Shown piece after piece: positions 1 through 7,295 of a DNA stretch of 16,251 nucleotides (position 1 is the first letter of the stretch; each line of letters starts with the position of its first letter). Both the position numbers and the translations under genes were made by a program. Origin of the DNA: Candidatus Binatia bacterium (GTDB taxonomy: Bacteria; Desulfobacterota_B; Binatia; UBA9968; JAJDTQ01); contig JAJDTQ010000183.1 in NCBI GenBank assembly GCA_022827045.1, forward strand, positions 1 to 16,251, in the 5' to 3' direction. A model generated the notes under the pieces. The model was not told the DNA's origin. It did no database searches and worked only from the letters and a program-made list of their open reading frames with translations.

Positions 1-1
1 G

Positions 2-211
2 AAGATCGTCGCCCTGGCCGAGACCTTCGGCATCAAGTTCGGCATCGGCTACATGTTCTTCTTCTGGTTCGAGAGCTTCGACATGGAGCAGGTGCTGGCG
101 TGGGTCCTGCTGTTCGTGATCCTGATGCTGATCATCGAGTACGGCGTCATCGCCCGCTTCGAGCAGCGCGCCTTCGCGTGGCGCCGCACGTTCTCCGCCG
201 CCGCGCTGTAA
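2..211 (+). CDS. ABC transporter permease, NitT/TauT (SsuC/TauC) type, 3' end only
   Basis: The last 69 codons of an inner-membrane permease; the start lies outside the window. The visible part reads as a short cytoplasmic piece (KIVALAETFG), a hydrophobic segment around GIGYMFFFW, a strongly hydrophobic helix (VLAWVLLFVILMLII), and a C-terminal tail with FEQRAFAWRR. A last membrane helix followed by an ER-x-W-type cytoplasmic end is typical of permeases that take up sulfonates, nitrate, taurine or related anions and aromatics. The partner ATPase and binding protein must lie to the left. The gene stops with TAA only 3 bp before the stop of the convergent minus-strand YciI-like gene, so there is no room for a separate terminator. 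Family assignment rests on the C-terminal pattern only. Confidence 0.7.
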   Translation, partial: KIVALAETFGIKFGIGYMFFFWFESFDMEQVLAWVLLFVILMLIIEYGVIARFEQRAFAWRRTFSAAAL

Positions 212-214
212 CCC

Positions 215-526
215 TTATTGGCCGTGCGCCTTGATCTCGGCCAACGAGAACGGCCCCGCCCCCATCACCTGGTGCAGCTCCCACTCGATCAGCTCGAACT
301 CGCAGAACCCGGCGGCGGTGTAAGGGTCGCTTCCGGCGATACCCTCGGCCTCCTCCCGTGAGTCGGCGCGTATGAGGTAGATGCCGAGCTTGCGGTCGGG
401 CGTCGGCCCGGACATGACGATCTTCCCCGCCTCGTGCTGGCGCCTCATCCATGAAAGATGATCGTCCAGCGTCACGTTCCACTCTTCCCTCGGCTTGACC
501 GCGCTCCTGAGTGCGATGAACCACAT
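215..526 (-). CDS. YciI-like (YCII-related) small protein
   Basis: A 103-residue protein of the dimeric alpha/beta ferredoxin-like YCII family, usual length about 90-110. It begins MWFIALRSA, has the family's early histidine in DDHLSWM (H23), a GP-type turn (SGPTPD, 40-45), and the conserved Asp-Pro after the second helix (SDPYTAAG, D67). In this family the His and Asp are proposed to form an active-site dyad, but most members have no known reaction. The ATG at 526 is chosen because GGGAGA lies about 7 nt upstream and the protein then starts at the first beta strand. An in-frame extension to 976 lies inside the VOC gene and was not used. It follows the two-domain VOC gene by 32 bp on the same strand, so the pair is probably one transcript and one metabolic step. 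Confidence 0.85.
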   Translation of the reverse strand: MWFIALRSAVKPREEWNVTLDDHLSWMRRQHEAGKIVMSGPTPDRKLGIYLIRADSREEAEGIAGSDPYTAAGFCEFELIEWELHQVMGAGPFSLAEIKAHGQ

Positions 527-558
527 GCTCGAATCTCCCTGGTCGTTGTCTGCGCACC

Positions 559-1395
559 CTATCGGGCGGCGCAGATGTCCCACCAGTTCTGGTCGAGGTC
601 GCTGAACACGAACGAGACCTCGCCGTTGTCGTCCCACAGTTCCTGCACCTCGCCGATGCCGATGTCCTTGCCCGAGGTCCGGAACTCGCGGTGCGCGTCC
701 ACCACCTCCTGCTCCGTTTCCACCTGGAGCGTGAAGCGGTTCAACGCGGACACGTAGTGGCGCGTGCGCCCCGGCAGGACGACCACGTACCAGGGCGTGT
801 CGTAGTGCTTGATGTACACCGACGACCGCCCGCCGCCGGCGATCTCCAGTCCCAGCACCCCGCTGTAAAACTTTGCGCTGATTTCCTTGTCGTCGCATTC
901 GCGGGTGCCGTGGCTCAGCGCCTGGGGCACGTAGCCACGCCCGGGAAAGCGCTCTTCCGGCATCTTTTCCCGCCACGGATCAAGGGCATTCCGCTGGCCC
1001 CGCGCTACCGCCTCGGGGGAGTAGTATTCGATCTCCCAGTCGTTGCCGCCGGGCTCGCGGAAGTAGACCGAGTGGGCGAAGTGGTTCTCGTGCGGACGGC
1101 TCACGCGCTTGAGCTTGTAGCGCTCCTTTTGCGACTGGAGGTAGTCGTAGGCCGCGTTCACCTCTTCGAGGGATTCCACTCGCACGCCGTAGTGATGCAA
1201 GTGCGGCTTGTCGACGGCTTCGGGAGCGCCTTCGTGAATCACCAGTTCCCAGTCGGTGTTGGGGTGCTTCGCCGCGGCGTGTCCGTCCCCTTGTCGTACC
1301 ACCTCGAACGCCAGCAGGTCGGTGAGCACCGGCAAGGTGTCGTCCAGGGACTTGCATTCGTAGTGGCCCCGTTTCAACGCAGTGGGCTTGATCAT
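559..1395 (-). CDS. two-domain VOC protein, extradiol-dioxygenase-like
   Basis: A 278-residue protein with two tandem vicinal-oxygen-chelate modules, about residues 5-125 and 157-277, the layout of type I extradiol ring-cleavage dioxygenases. In module 1 a full candidate 2-His-1-carboxylate set is visible: H11 (GHYEC), H68 (LHHYGVRV) and E121 or E123 (GNDWEIEYY). Module 2 keeps H162 (SHGTREC) and ends in WWDI (D273), so one acidic ligand is Asp instead of Glu. In classical BphC-type enzymes the metal sits in the C-terminal module, so the better-preserved site here is in the other half. SD AGGA lies 9-10 nt before the ATG. It is the first gene of a minus-strand pair with the YciI-like gene and is divergent from the alpha/beta hydrolase. 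Dioxygenase activity is an inference; other VOC reactions are possible. Confidence 0.82.
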   Translation of the reverse strand: MIKPTALKRGHYECKSLDDTLPVLTDLLAFEVVRQGDGHAAAKHPNTDWELVIHEGAPEAVDKPHLHHYGVRVESLEEVNAAYDYLQSQKERYKLKRVSRPHENHFAHSVYFREPGGNDWEIEYYSPEAVARGQRNALDPWREKMPEERFPGRGYVPQALSHGTRECDDKEISAKFYSGVLGLEIAGGGRSSVYIKHYDTPWYVVVLPGRTRHYVSALNRFTLQVETEQEVVDAHREFRTSGKDIGIGEVQELWDDNGEVSFVFSDLDQNWWDICAAR

Positions 1396-1416
1396 GTCGG
1401 GTTCCTTTCGGGACGG

Positions 1417-1446
1417 AGTCTACTTGACTGGGACGGTTCACGCCAA
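1417..1446 (-). promoter_or_regulatory. candidate sigma70-type promoter for the VOC/YciI pair
   Basis: On the minus strand TTGGCG (1441-1446) and TAGACT (1417-1422) are separated by 18 bp, each matching 4 of 6 consensus bases. Transcription would begin about 15 nt before the VOC start codon. The site sits in the only space (97 bp) between this gene and the divergent hydrolase gene. This is a visual match only. Confidence 0.3.
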
Positions 1447-1492
1447 TAGGAGTTGATAGAGCTGCATCCGCAACCGACCGGAGGCTATACAC

Positions 1493-3478
1493 ATGCTGAC
1501 ACGTTTCGTGGTCGATCGCCGCCAACCGTTCGCCGGCGGGCACGAGTTCGGTTCCGCCGGGGCATACGAGGTCGTGGCCGGCAAGGTTTACGGCGAGGTG
1601 GCGCCCGACGATGCGCCGAACGAGTGCATCGTCAATGTCGCCAAGGCGCCGCGGAACGAGCGCGGTGCGGTCGAGTACTCTTGCGACGTCCACCTCCTGC
1701 GTCCCAAGAACACCGACCGGGGCAACGGGCGCATCCTCTACGAGGCCCCCAACCGCGGCAGCAAGCGCGCTCTCATGTTCCTGAACGACGCGCCGGAGTG
1801 CAATGACCCGGTGACCCTGGAGCACGCGGGAAACGGGTTCCTGATGCGCCGGGGCTATGCCTGGGTCACTTCCGGTTGGCAGGGAGACCTCATGCCCTGG
1901 GAGAACGGCATGACGCTGGAGGTCCCCGTGGCCACGGACGGGGACCGCCCTATCCGGCGGCTCGTTCGGACCGAAATCTGCGTCACCCGCCCCGGTGTCC
2001 ACTCCCAGCCGTTGAGCGGCGATGCGCGCGTACGCAGCTATCCCGCGGCCAACCTCGACACTTCGGAGGCCGAGTTGACGGTGCGCATGCACTCCTACGG
2101 CCGGCGGGAGATCGTGCCGCCCGGAGACTGGGCGTTTGCGGCCGAAGGCGGCGACGGATCACGGGAGATCGTGCCGAGCGCTTCTCATCTCCATTTGCCG
2201 GGCGCGTTCGTCCCGGGGGCCATCTACGAGCTGGTGTACACGGCCCGGGATCCGTTGGTGCTGGGCCTGGGTTTCGCGGCGGTGCGCGACCTGGTCTCGT
2301 TCCTGCGCTACGAAGAGGAGGACGGCGCGGGCAATCGCAACCCCTTGGCCGCCGGAACGGGCATGGAGAAGGCCTATGGTTGGGGCCGGTCCCAGAGCGG
2401 TCGGTTCCTGCGGGACCTGGTCTATCAGGGGTTCAACGAGGACGAGCACGGCCGGCAGGTATTCGACGCCATCGCGCCCCATGCCTCCGGCGGCGGCCGC
2501 ATGTTCCTCAACTACGAGTTCGCCCGTCCCGTCACGTCGTGTCAACAACACACCAACCAGCTCGAGCCCGAGCTCTTCCCCTTCGCCTACAACGTCCTGG
2601 AAGACCCTCAGACGGGCCGGCGCGACGGCATCCTCAAGCGCCCCGCCACGGACCCCCTCGTGGTCCATACCCAGACCTCCACCGAGTACTGGCAGAAGCG
2701 GGGCTCCCTGGCCCATACCGACGGCCGGGGAAACGATGTCCCTCTACCCGACAAGGTGTGCATGTACCTAATCGCAAGCACTCAACATAACGCTCCCTAC
2801 GGTGCGCGGGCCGAACCAGCCAGGACCCGGCACCCGAGCAACCCTCTGAGCATCGGCCCGGCCCTCCGTGCGCTCATCGTCGCCATGGACCGCTGGGCGA
2901 CGGACGGCACCGCCCCGCCCCCGAGCCTCATCCCGTTTAGTGCCGACGGTACGCAGGTCGCCCCGGAGAGCCTGTGCGCCGATTTTCCCGCAATCCCGGA
3001 GGTGGGATGTAACGGTCTCCACAACCGACAGCTTTTCCTGGACTATGGCGACGGCGTCGCGCGAGGGGTCATCGATGCCCGCCCCAAGCCCCCGCCCGAC
3101 GGTGCCGGCTACACTGTCCTGGTGCCCGCGGTGGACGCCGACGGAAACGAGGCCGCAGGAATACGCCTCCCCTGGATCAGCGTTCCCCTTGCCACCTACA
3201 CGGGATGGAACGTGCAGTCCGGCGAGTTGGCCGAGGGCGAGTTGGCGGGCCTGCTGGGCTCCTCCCTCGCACTTCCCCGGACGAGAAGCGAACGCGAGGC
3301 CAGCGGCGACTCGCGCTTGTCGCTCGAAGAAAGGTACGCCGACGTCGATGATTATCTCGGACAGGTGCGCGAGCGGATCGGCGCCCTGGTCGGGGGCCGT
3401 TACATGCTCGCCGAAGACGCCGACGCATTGTCGGCTGATTGCCTGCAGGCTTACCTGGAGGCGATGGCCTTGACCTGA
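1493..3478 (+). CDS. alpha/beta hydrolase domain protein (Abhydrolase_10 type)
   Basis: A 661-residue protein resembling the large alpha/beta-hydrolase domain family seen in many soil and marine bacteria. The nucleophile region is YGWGRSQSGRFLR with Ser300 as the likely nucleophile; G-R-S-Q-S replaces the usual G-x-S-x-G, as in tannase/feruloyl-esterase-like relatives. Later family-like blocks are TSTEYW (396-401, E398 a possible acid) and ASTQH (428-432, H432 the likely catalytic His). No signal peptide is visible, so it is probably cytoplasmic. The ATG at 1493 has GGAGG 8 nt upstream. It stands alone on the + strand between two minus-strand units. Expected activity is hydrolysis of an ester, lactone or similar bond; the substrate is unknown. 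The reading frame is intact. Confidence 0.85.
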   Translation: MLTRFVVDRRQPFAGGHEFGSAGAYEVVAGKVYGEVAPDDAPNECIVNVAKAPRNERGAVEYSCDVHLLRPKNTDRGNGRILYEAPNRGSKRALMFLNDAPECNDPVTLEHAGNGFLMRRGYAWVTSGWQGDLMPWENGMTLEVPVATDGDRPIRRLVRTEICVTRPGVHSQPLSGDARVRSYPAANLDTSEAELTVRMHSYGRREIVPPGDWAFAAEGGDGSREIVPSASHLHLPGAFVPGAIYELVYTARDPLVLGLGFAAVRDLVSFLRYEEEDGAGNRNPLAAGTGMEKAYGWGRSQSGRFLRDLVYQGFNEDEHGRQVFDAIAPHASGGGRMFLNYEFARPVTSCQQHTNQLEPELFPFAYNVLEDPQTGRRDGILKRPATDPLVVHTQTSTEYWQKRGSLAHTDGRGNDVPLPDKVCMYLIASTQHNAPYGARAEPARTRHPSNPLSIGPALRALIVAMDRWATDGTAPPPSLIPFSADGTQVAPESLCADFPAIPEVGCNGLHNRQLFLDYGDGVARGVIDARPKPPPDGAGYTVLVPAVDADGNEAAGIRLPWISVPLATYTGWNVQSGELAEGELAGLLGSSLALPRTRSEREASGDSRLSLEERYADVDDYLGQVRERIGALVGGRYMLAEDADALSADCLQAYLEAMALT

Positions 3479-3593
3479 ACGGGACCAACAGGCCGTCCCT
3501 CCAGAGCTTCGTTCTGACCGGGGCGAAGGCCGATATCAAGACGAGTCCACGGGTCAAGGTATTGGGGAGAGAATATCGGAGAGAACCGGTCGG

Positions 3594-4070
3594 CTAGCCC
3601 GGGGTGCACGGCTCTTCGTTGACGCGCAGGTACTTGACCACGAATTCGTCCAGGTGTCGGGACACGAGATCGAGCAGGTACTGAGCATCGCCGCCGTGTG
3701 TTCCGGTGGCGCCGCTCCCCCACATCAGCACGTTGCCGCCACGGCCGAACCCCATATCCTCGACCCACGAATTCAGGCCTACGCGGAGGCTGAAAGCGGA
3801 GCCGACGACATTCAAGTCGACGGAGAGGAATTGATCGCTGTCGGTTTTCAACAGACGAGCTCTCCGGAGGCGAGACTTGGCCGCCTTCGAAAGCACCTCC
3901 TCCGCCAACGGCAGCTCCGTATTCGTCAAGTTGAAACCGATGGCAACTCTCAGCGGGGCGCAGCGGGTGAAAAGTTGCTTATCATAATCCGAGTCACTTG
4001 CCCTCGTATTCCCGGCGTGGACGCTGAACAGGAGAATGGCTGCCGCCGAGATGAGTATCAGTCTGGTCAT
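3594..4070 (-). CDS. exported hypothetical protein
   Basis: I do not recognise this 158-residue protein. It starts with a clear export signal: MTR, a hydrophobic stretch (LILISAAAILLFSV), then a possible signal-peptidase site after V17-H18-A19. The mature part has exactly two cysteines, C37 near its start and C155 near its end, which could form a disulfide in the periplasm. It contains alternating strand-like and helical stretches, a Gly-rich patch around residues 107-127 (GFGRGGN, GSGATGTHGG) and a helix near the end. The ATG at 4070 is supported by GGGAGGA about 7 nt upstream; an ATG 33 nt further up lacks this support. It lies 48 bp downstream of the tRNA-Arg gene on the same strand, so the two may share a transcript. 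It is convergent with the hydrolase gene. Confidence 0.68.
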   Translation of the reverse strand: MTRLILISAAAILLFSVHAGNTRASDSDYDKQLFTRCAPLRVAIGFNLTNTELPLAEEVLSKAAKSRLRRARLLKTDSDQFLSVDLNVVGSAFSLRVGLNSWVEDMGFGRGGNVLMWGSGATGTHGGDAQYLLDLVSRHLDEFVVKYLRVNEEPCTPG

Positions 4071-4118
4071 CGCTCGGTCCTCCCGTGTTGTCTGGCTGCA
4101 CACTAGCGGTAGTTGGCG

Positions 4119-4192
4119 TGCCCCCGGCGAGACTCGAACTCACGACACCAGGATTAGGAATCCTGTGCTCTATCCTGCTGAGCTACGGGGGC
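4119..4192 (-). tRNA. tRNA-Arg (anticodon CCU)
   Basis: A complete 74-nt cloverleaf on the minus strand. The acceptor stem GCCCCCG pairs with CGGGGGC and the discriminator is A. The D stem is GCTC/GAGC, and the anticodon stem CAGGA/TCCTG encloses loop TTCCTAA. The anticodon CCT reads AGG (Arg). The variable loop is GTGTC, and the T stem GTGAG/CTCGC (one T-G pair) holds loop TTCGAGT. CCA is not encoded. No integrase or direct repeat marking an attachment site was seen beside it. Confidence 0.95.
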
Positions 4193-4265
4193 GTATCGGG
4201 GAGAGTTCTCACGGCCTCCGGTCCAACGAGCACGCATGGACCGTCCCTGAAGCCGTGTGGTGGCT

Positions 4266-4294
4266 ATCTGACACGACCGCGCGCGGCTTGTCAA
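4266..4294 (-). promoter_or_regulatory. candidate promoter for tRNA-Arg
   Basis: On the minus strand a perfect -35 TTGACA (4289-4294) is followed after 17 bp by TCAGAT (4266-4271), a weak -10. The start would fall near 4259, giving a leader of roughly 65 nt before the tRNA. The perfect -35 and correct spacing are the support; the -10 matches only 3 of 6. Confidence 0.35.
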
Positions 4295-4316
4295 ACGTTT
4301 CCCGAAGCCTGGGACA

Positions 4317-4940
4317 CTACGCGTCCGGCGGCACCTGCATGCCGCGCTGCACCGCGGGGCGGGCGCCGATGGTGTCGAACCAGCGCTTGACCTGCGGGAA
4401 GTCGGCCAGATCCACCTGATGCCTCTCGTGCCGGCCCACCCAGGGGTAGGTGGCGATGTCGGCCACCGAGTATTCGCCGGCCAGGTACTCGTGGTCGGAC
4501 AGCCGCTTCTCCATTACTCCGTAGAGGCGGCGCGCCTCGTTCTTGTAACGGTCGATGGCGTAGGGGATCTGTTCCTTGGCGCCGAGGAAGTGGTGCGCCT
4601 GGCCGAACATGGGCCCTACCCCGCCCATCTGGAACATGAGCCACTGCATGACGTCGTGGCGGGCGCGGGACTCCTCGGGCAGGAACCGGCCGCCGGCCTT
4701 CTCCGACAGGTACAGAAGGATCGCGCCGGACTCGAACAGGCTGTAGGCGCCGCCGCCGGGACCGTCCTGGTCGACGATGGCCGGAATCTTGTTGTTGGGG
4801 CTGATGGCGAGAAAGTCCGGCGCGAACTGCTCGTCCTTGCCGATGTTGATGGGATGGACCTCGTAGGGCATCTCCAGTTCTTCCAGCATGACGGACACCT
4901 TGCGGCCGTTGGGGGTTCTCCAGGTATACAGATCGATCAT
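4317..4940 (-). CDS. yfcG: glutathione transferase, Nu-class YfcG-like disulfide-bond oxidoreductase
   Basis: A 207-residue protein that closely follows E. coli YfcG as I remember it: MIDLYTWRTPNGRKV at the start, SPNNKIPAIVD (47-57), LFESGAILLYL (69-79), an HHF-containing helix (HHFLG, 116-120) and the N-capping box YSVADIATYPWV (157-168). In Nu-class enzymes the Thr-Pro-Asn motif (here T9-P10-N11) contacts glutathione in place of a catalytic Tyr, Ser or Cys. They reduce disulfides and some peroxides in the cytoplasm. The start codon overlaps the stop of the small membrane-protein gene (ATGA). AAGGAGG (4945-4951 on the minus strand) lies inside that gene with a short 4-nt spacer. It is the last gene of the long minus-strand run, so here it may handle a glutathione conjugate or protect against a reactive intermediate. 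Confidence 0.93.
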   Translation of the reverse strand: MIDLYTWRTPNGRKVSVMLEELEMPYEVHPINIGKDEQFAPDFLAISPNNKIPAIVDQDGPGGGAYSLFESGAILLYLSEKAGGRFLPEESRARHDVMQWLMFQMGGVGPMFGQAHHFLGAKEQIPYAIDRYKNEARRLYGVMEKRLSDHEYLAGEYSVADIATYPWVGRHERHQVDLADFPQVKRWFDTIGARPAVQRGMQVPPDA

Positions 4941-5182
4941 GATGCCTCCTTCGAATTCATCTTGACTTGCTTGGCGGCCCAACGCAAAGGTATCCGCCGT
5001 CCCTTGCTGATCCGGCCGGCGGCGAGGCCTGCCGGCACCGCGAACATGAACAGGAGCACCGGCCACGCACGGATCCCTAAGGCTGGCGTGACAGACTCCA
5101 CTTCAACGGTTTCCGCGACCTCCGTTGCATGTTGCCGGCTCAGCCCGGCGTAGAATAGTACGAGGATAAGCACCGCCGCCAC
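4937..5182 (-). CDS. small membrane protein of unknown function
   Basis: An 81-residue frame with a GTG start and two hydrophobic segments (about residues 2-14 and 41-56) ending in a basic tail (GRISKGRRIPLR and KQVK). I do not recognise it. Its stop overlaps the GST start as ATGA, and its last codons carry the GST ribosome-binding site, which favours real translation. The start is uncertain: GTG at 5182 has no convincing SD. The frame stays open upstream for 37 more codons to the TAA of the ATPase gene, and that stretch is also membrane-like (AFLAGFVAGRIF). The upstream AGFVAGRIF and the later AGLAAGRIS (51-59) look like an internal repeat, so the real N-terminus may be further up with an unusual start. 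It could also be a decayed gene. Confidence 0.5.
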   Translation of the reverse strand: MAAVLILVLFYAGLSRQHATEVAETVEVESVTPALGIRAWPVLLFMFAVPAGLAAGRISKGRRIPLRWAAKQVKMNSKEAS

Positions 5183-5293
5183 CCCCGCCGGCGCGGAGAA
5201 TATTCTTCCCGCAACGAAGCCGGCCAGGAACGCTGTCTTCGTGCGACTGTCCGGACCAGGCCCTGCACCCAGGGAGGTAAGGTCGCTCGGCTC

Positions 5294-6289
5294 TTATGCC
5301 CTGATGCACGCGACACGGTGGCCTGATCGTTTCTCGACCAGCGGAATGGGTTGCTCGGTGCACTCGGCGATGCGGAGAGGGCACCGGGAGGCGAAACGAC
5401 AGCCCGGTCCCGGATTCAACGGGACCGCAGGCTCGCCCTCCAGCGGCCGCAGTTGACCGGGGTGGCCGATCCTCGGCCGGGTGTCCAGGAGAGCCTTGGT
5501 GTAGGGATGCAGCGGGCGCTGCATCACGATGTCCGTCGCGCCTTCCTCCATGATCTTGCCGCCGTACATGACCATGATGCGATCGGACACGTATTCGGCA
5601 ACGTTGAGGTCGTGAGTGATGAAAACCATCGTGAGCCGCAGCCTTGTCCGGAGATCCTGGAGGAGTGCCAGGACCTGGGCCTGGATCGAGACGTCGAGCG
5701 ACGAGACGGGCTCGTCCGCCAGGATCAATGAAGGCTCCGTGGCCAGCGCCCGTGCGACGGAGATGCGCTGCCGCTGCCCGCCGCTGAACTCGTGCGGAAA
5801 ACGTTCCAGGTGCTGCGAGGACAACCCCACCTGCTCGAGCAATTGCACGACGCGCTCGCGCCGCGCTTCTCCGTGGAGGCCGAAATGGATCGTGAGGGCT
5901 CTGCCGATGATCATCTCCGTGCGCATGCGCGGATTCAGTGAGGAGAACGGGTCCTGGAATACGAACTGGATATCCTTACGCAGCGCCTTCATCTCGCCGG
6001 GCGACGCCTTCAGGATGTCGCGGCCGGCGAGGAGCACGTCCCCGGACATCACCGGCAGCAGCCTCGCGATGAGCTTGGCCGTCGTGGACTTGCCCGAACC
6101 GCTCTCCCCAACGAGGCCGAGGGTCTCGCCTCTGGCCACCTCGAACGAAACCCCGTCGACGGCCTGCACGGTCCGCCGGCCGTAAAGAAGGCGACGAAAG
6201 GTCCCCCCGCTTACGTCGAAATACCTGACCAGGTCGCGAACGCTAAGCAGAGGCAGCATGCCGTCTACCGTGCCGAGAGATTCCATCAT
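5294..6289 (-). CDS. peptide-type ABC transporter ATPase (DppF/OppF family)
   Basis: A 331-residue ATPase that powers the importer at the cytoplasmic face. Walker A is GESGSGKST (61-69), the Q-loop lies in VFQDPFSSLNP, the signature is FSGGQRQR (168-175), Walker B is LILADEP (188-194), the D-loop is SSLD, and the switch His is H226 (ITHDL). The C-terminal oligopeptide-type region (HPYTKALL, then GCRFASRCP) has cysteines at 297, 303, 310 and 328; in related Dpp ATPases such a set binds an iron-sulfur cluster. The first ATG of an ATG-ATG pair at 6289 is used, 22 bp after the previous stop; the SD is weak. ATGs at 6355 and 6259 are alternatives. Full length, all motifs intact. Confidence 0.93.
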   Translation of the reverse strand: MMESLGTVDGMLPLLSVRDLVRYFDVSGGTFRRLLYGRRTVQAVDGVSFEVARGETLGLVGESGSGKSTTAKLIARLLPVMSGDVLLAGRDILKASPGEMKALRKDIQFVFQDPFSSLNPRMRTEMIIGRALTIHFGLHGEARRERVVQLLEQVGLSSQHLERFPHEFSGGQRQRISVARALATEPSLILADEPVSSLDVSIQAQVLALLQDLRTRLRLTMVFITHDLNVAEYVSDRIMVMYGGKIMEEGATDIVMQRPLHPYTKALLDTRPRIGHPGQLRPLEGEPAVPLNPGPGCRFASRCPLRIAECTEQPIPLVEKRSGHRVACIRA

Positions 6290-6311
6290 GCCGGTCCGGG
6301 TCCCATGTCGT

Positions 6312-7295
6312 TCACGTTCCCGCAGAGTCCAACGGATAGTGGCATGCATAGGCATGCCCGCGTTCCACCGGCATGCCGGCCGGCGAGCGTGTCATTTCCG
6401 GTATGTCCCGACTGCATCGCGGCTGGGCGTGGACACACCGCGGGTGAAAGCGGCAGCCCGGTGGCGGTGCGCGCAGGTCGAAGATGGTGCCGGGGACGCC
6501 GTGCAAGGGTTGTCCCCGTTGCGGGATGGAGTTGATGAGGCCGTTCGTGTACGGGTGCCTGGGTGCCTTGAATATCGCGTCGGTGCTGCCCACTTCCATC
6601 AAGCGGGCGCCGTAGAGAACGGCGGCACGCGTGCACAGCTCCGACACCACGGCCAGGTCGTGGGAAATGAACAGCAGCGCCAGGTTCATATCCCGTTGAA
6701 GCTGCCCGAGCAGGGACAGGATCTGAGCTTGAATCGTAACGTCCACGGCTGTCGTGGGCTCGTCCGCGATCAGGAGCGACGGCCCGCATGCCAGCGCGGC
6801 GGCGATGGTCACGCGCTGGCGCATGCCGCCGCTGAACTCGTGCGGGTACTTGTTGAACATCTCCCGCGCGCCGGGCAGCTTGACGCGCTCGAACATCTCG
6901 ACGGTGCGACGCCGTGCCTCCGCGTGGCTGAAGTGAAGGTGATGGCGATACACCTCGGCCACCTGCTCCCCCACGGTGTAACCCGGGTTGAGGCTGGTCA
7001 TGGGCTCCTGAAACACCATGCCGATCCTGCGCCCGCGAACGGACTGCATGACGGATTCGTCCTGGGCCACGAGATCCTCGCCGTCGAACCAGATGTGGCC
7101 GCACGTGATCCTGGCCGCCGGATCGAGCAACCGCATGATGGACAACGCGGTCACGGTCTTGCCCGACCCGGATTCGCCGACGATGCCCAGGGCTTCTCCC
7201 GCTTCCACGGTGAACGAAACGTCGTCAACCGCGCGGAGGCTGTCGACGCCGAGGTCAAAGTCGACGGTCAGGTTCCGCACGTCGAGCAAGGCCAT
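6312..7295 (-). CDS. peptide-type ABC transporter ATPase (DppD/OppD family)
   Basis: A 327-residue partner ATPase. Walker A is GESGSGKT (40-47), the signature is FSGGMRQR (154-161), Walker B is LLIADEP (174-180), the D-loop is TTAVD (Val where most relatives have Leu), and the switch His is H212 (ISHDL). The C-terminal region RHPYTNGLI with GCRFHPRCVHAQPRC gives cysteines 281, 287 and 294, plus 318, the same four-Cys pattern as the other ATPase. FSGGM here against FSGGQ in the partner is the usual D/F difference of Dpp/Opp pairs, so they should form a heterodimer. The ATG shares one base with the permease stop (TGATG), and a GGGAGGG SD lies inside the permease's last codons, so translation is coupled. 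Confidence 0.95.
   Translation of the reverse strand: MALLDVRNLTVDFDLGVDSLRAVDDVSFTVEAGEALGIVGESGSGKTVTALSIMRLLDPAARITCGHIWFDGEDLVAQDESVMQSVRGRRIGMVFQEPMTSLNPGYTVGEQVAEVYRHHLHFSHAEARRRTVEMFERVKLPGAREMFNKYPHEFSGGMRQRVTIAAALACGPSLLIADEPTTAVDVTIQAQILSLLGQLQRDMNLALLFISHDLAVVSELCTRAAVLYGARLMEVGSTDAIFKAPRHPYTNGLINSIPQRGQPLHGVPGTIFDLRAPPPGCRFHPRCVHAQPRCSRDIPEMTRSPAGMPVERGHAYACHYPLDSAGT

Noticed and set aside
1424..1452. + strand promoter TTGACT with TAGGAG for the hydrolase gene
   Set aside because: The -35 is good but the -10 is poor. It overlaps a better-matching minus-strand candidate, so I did not list it.
3479..3593. Terminators between the convergent hydrolase and exported-protein genes (CTTCG/CGAAG arms; CCGATAT/ATATCGG arms)
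   Set aside because: The stems are short or far apart and no T-run follows; not better than chance by eye.
4119..4192. tRNA-Arg as an integration site for a mobile element
   Set aside because: No integrase, no repeated tRNA 3' end and no change in base composition was seen on either side.
4941..5066. N-terminal extension of the GST to 249 residues
   Set aside because: The extra part belongs to the overlapping small membrane frame region and lacks GST character. The ATG at 4940 matches the known start of YfcG-type proteins and has an AAGGAGG.
6290..6355. Earlier ATG (6355) for the DppF-type ATPase
   Set aside because: It would overlap the preceding ATPase gene by 44 bp and adds a basic stretch not seen in the family. 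The ATG at 6289 follows the previous stop cleanly.
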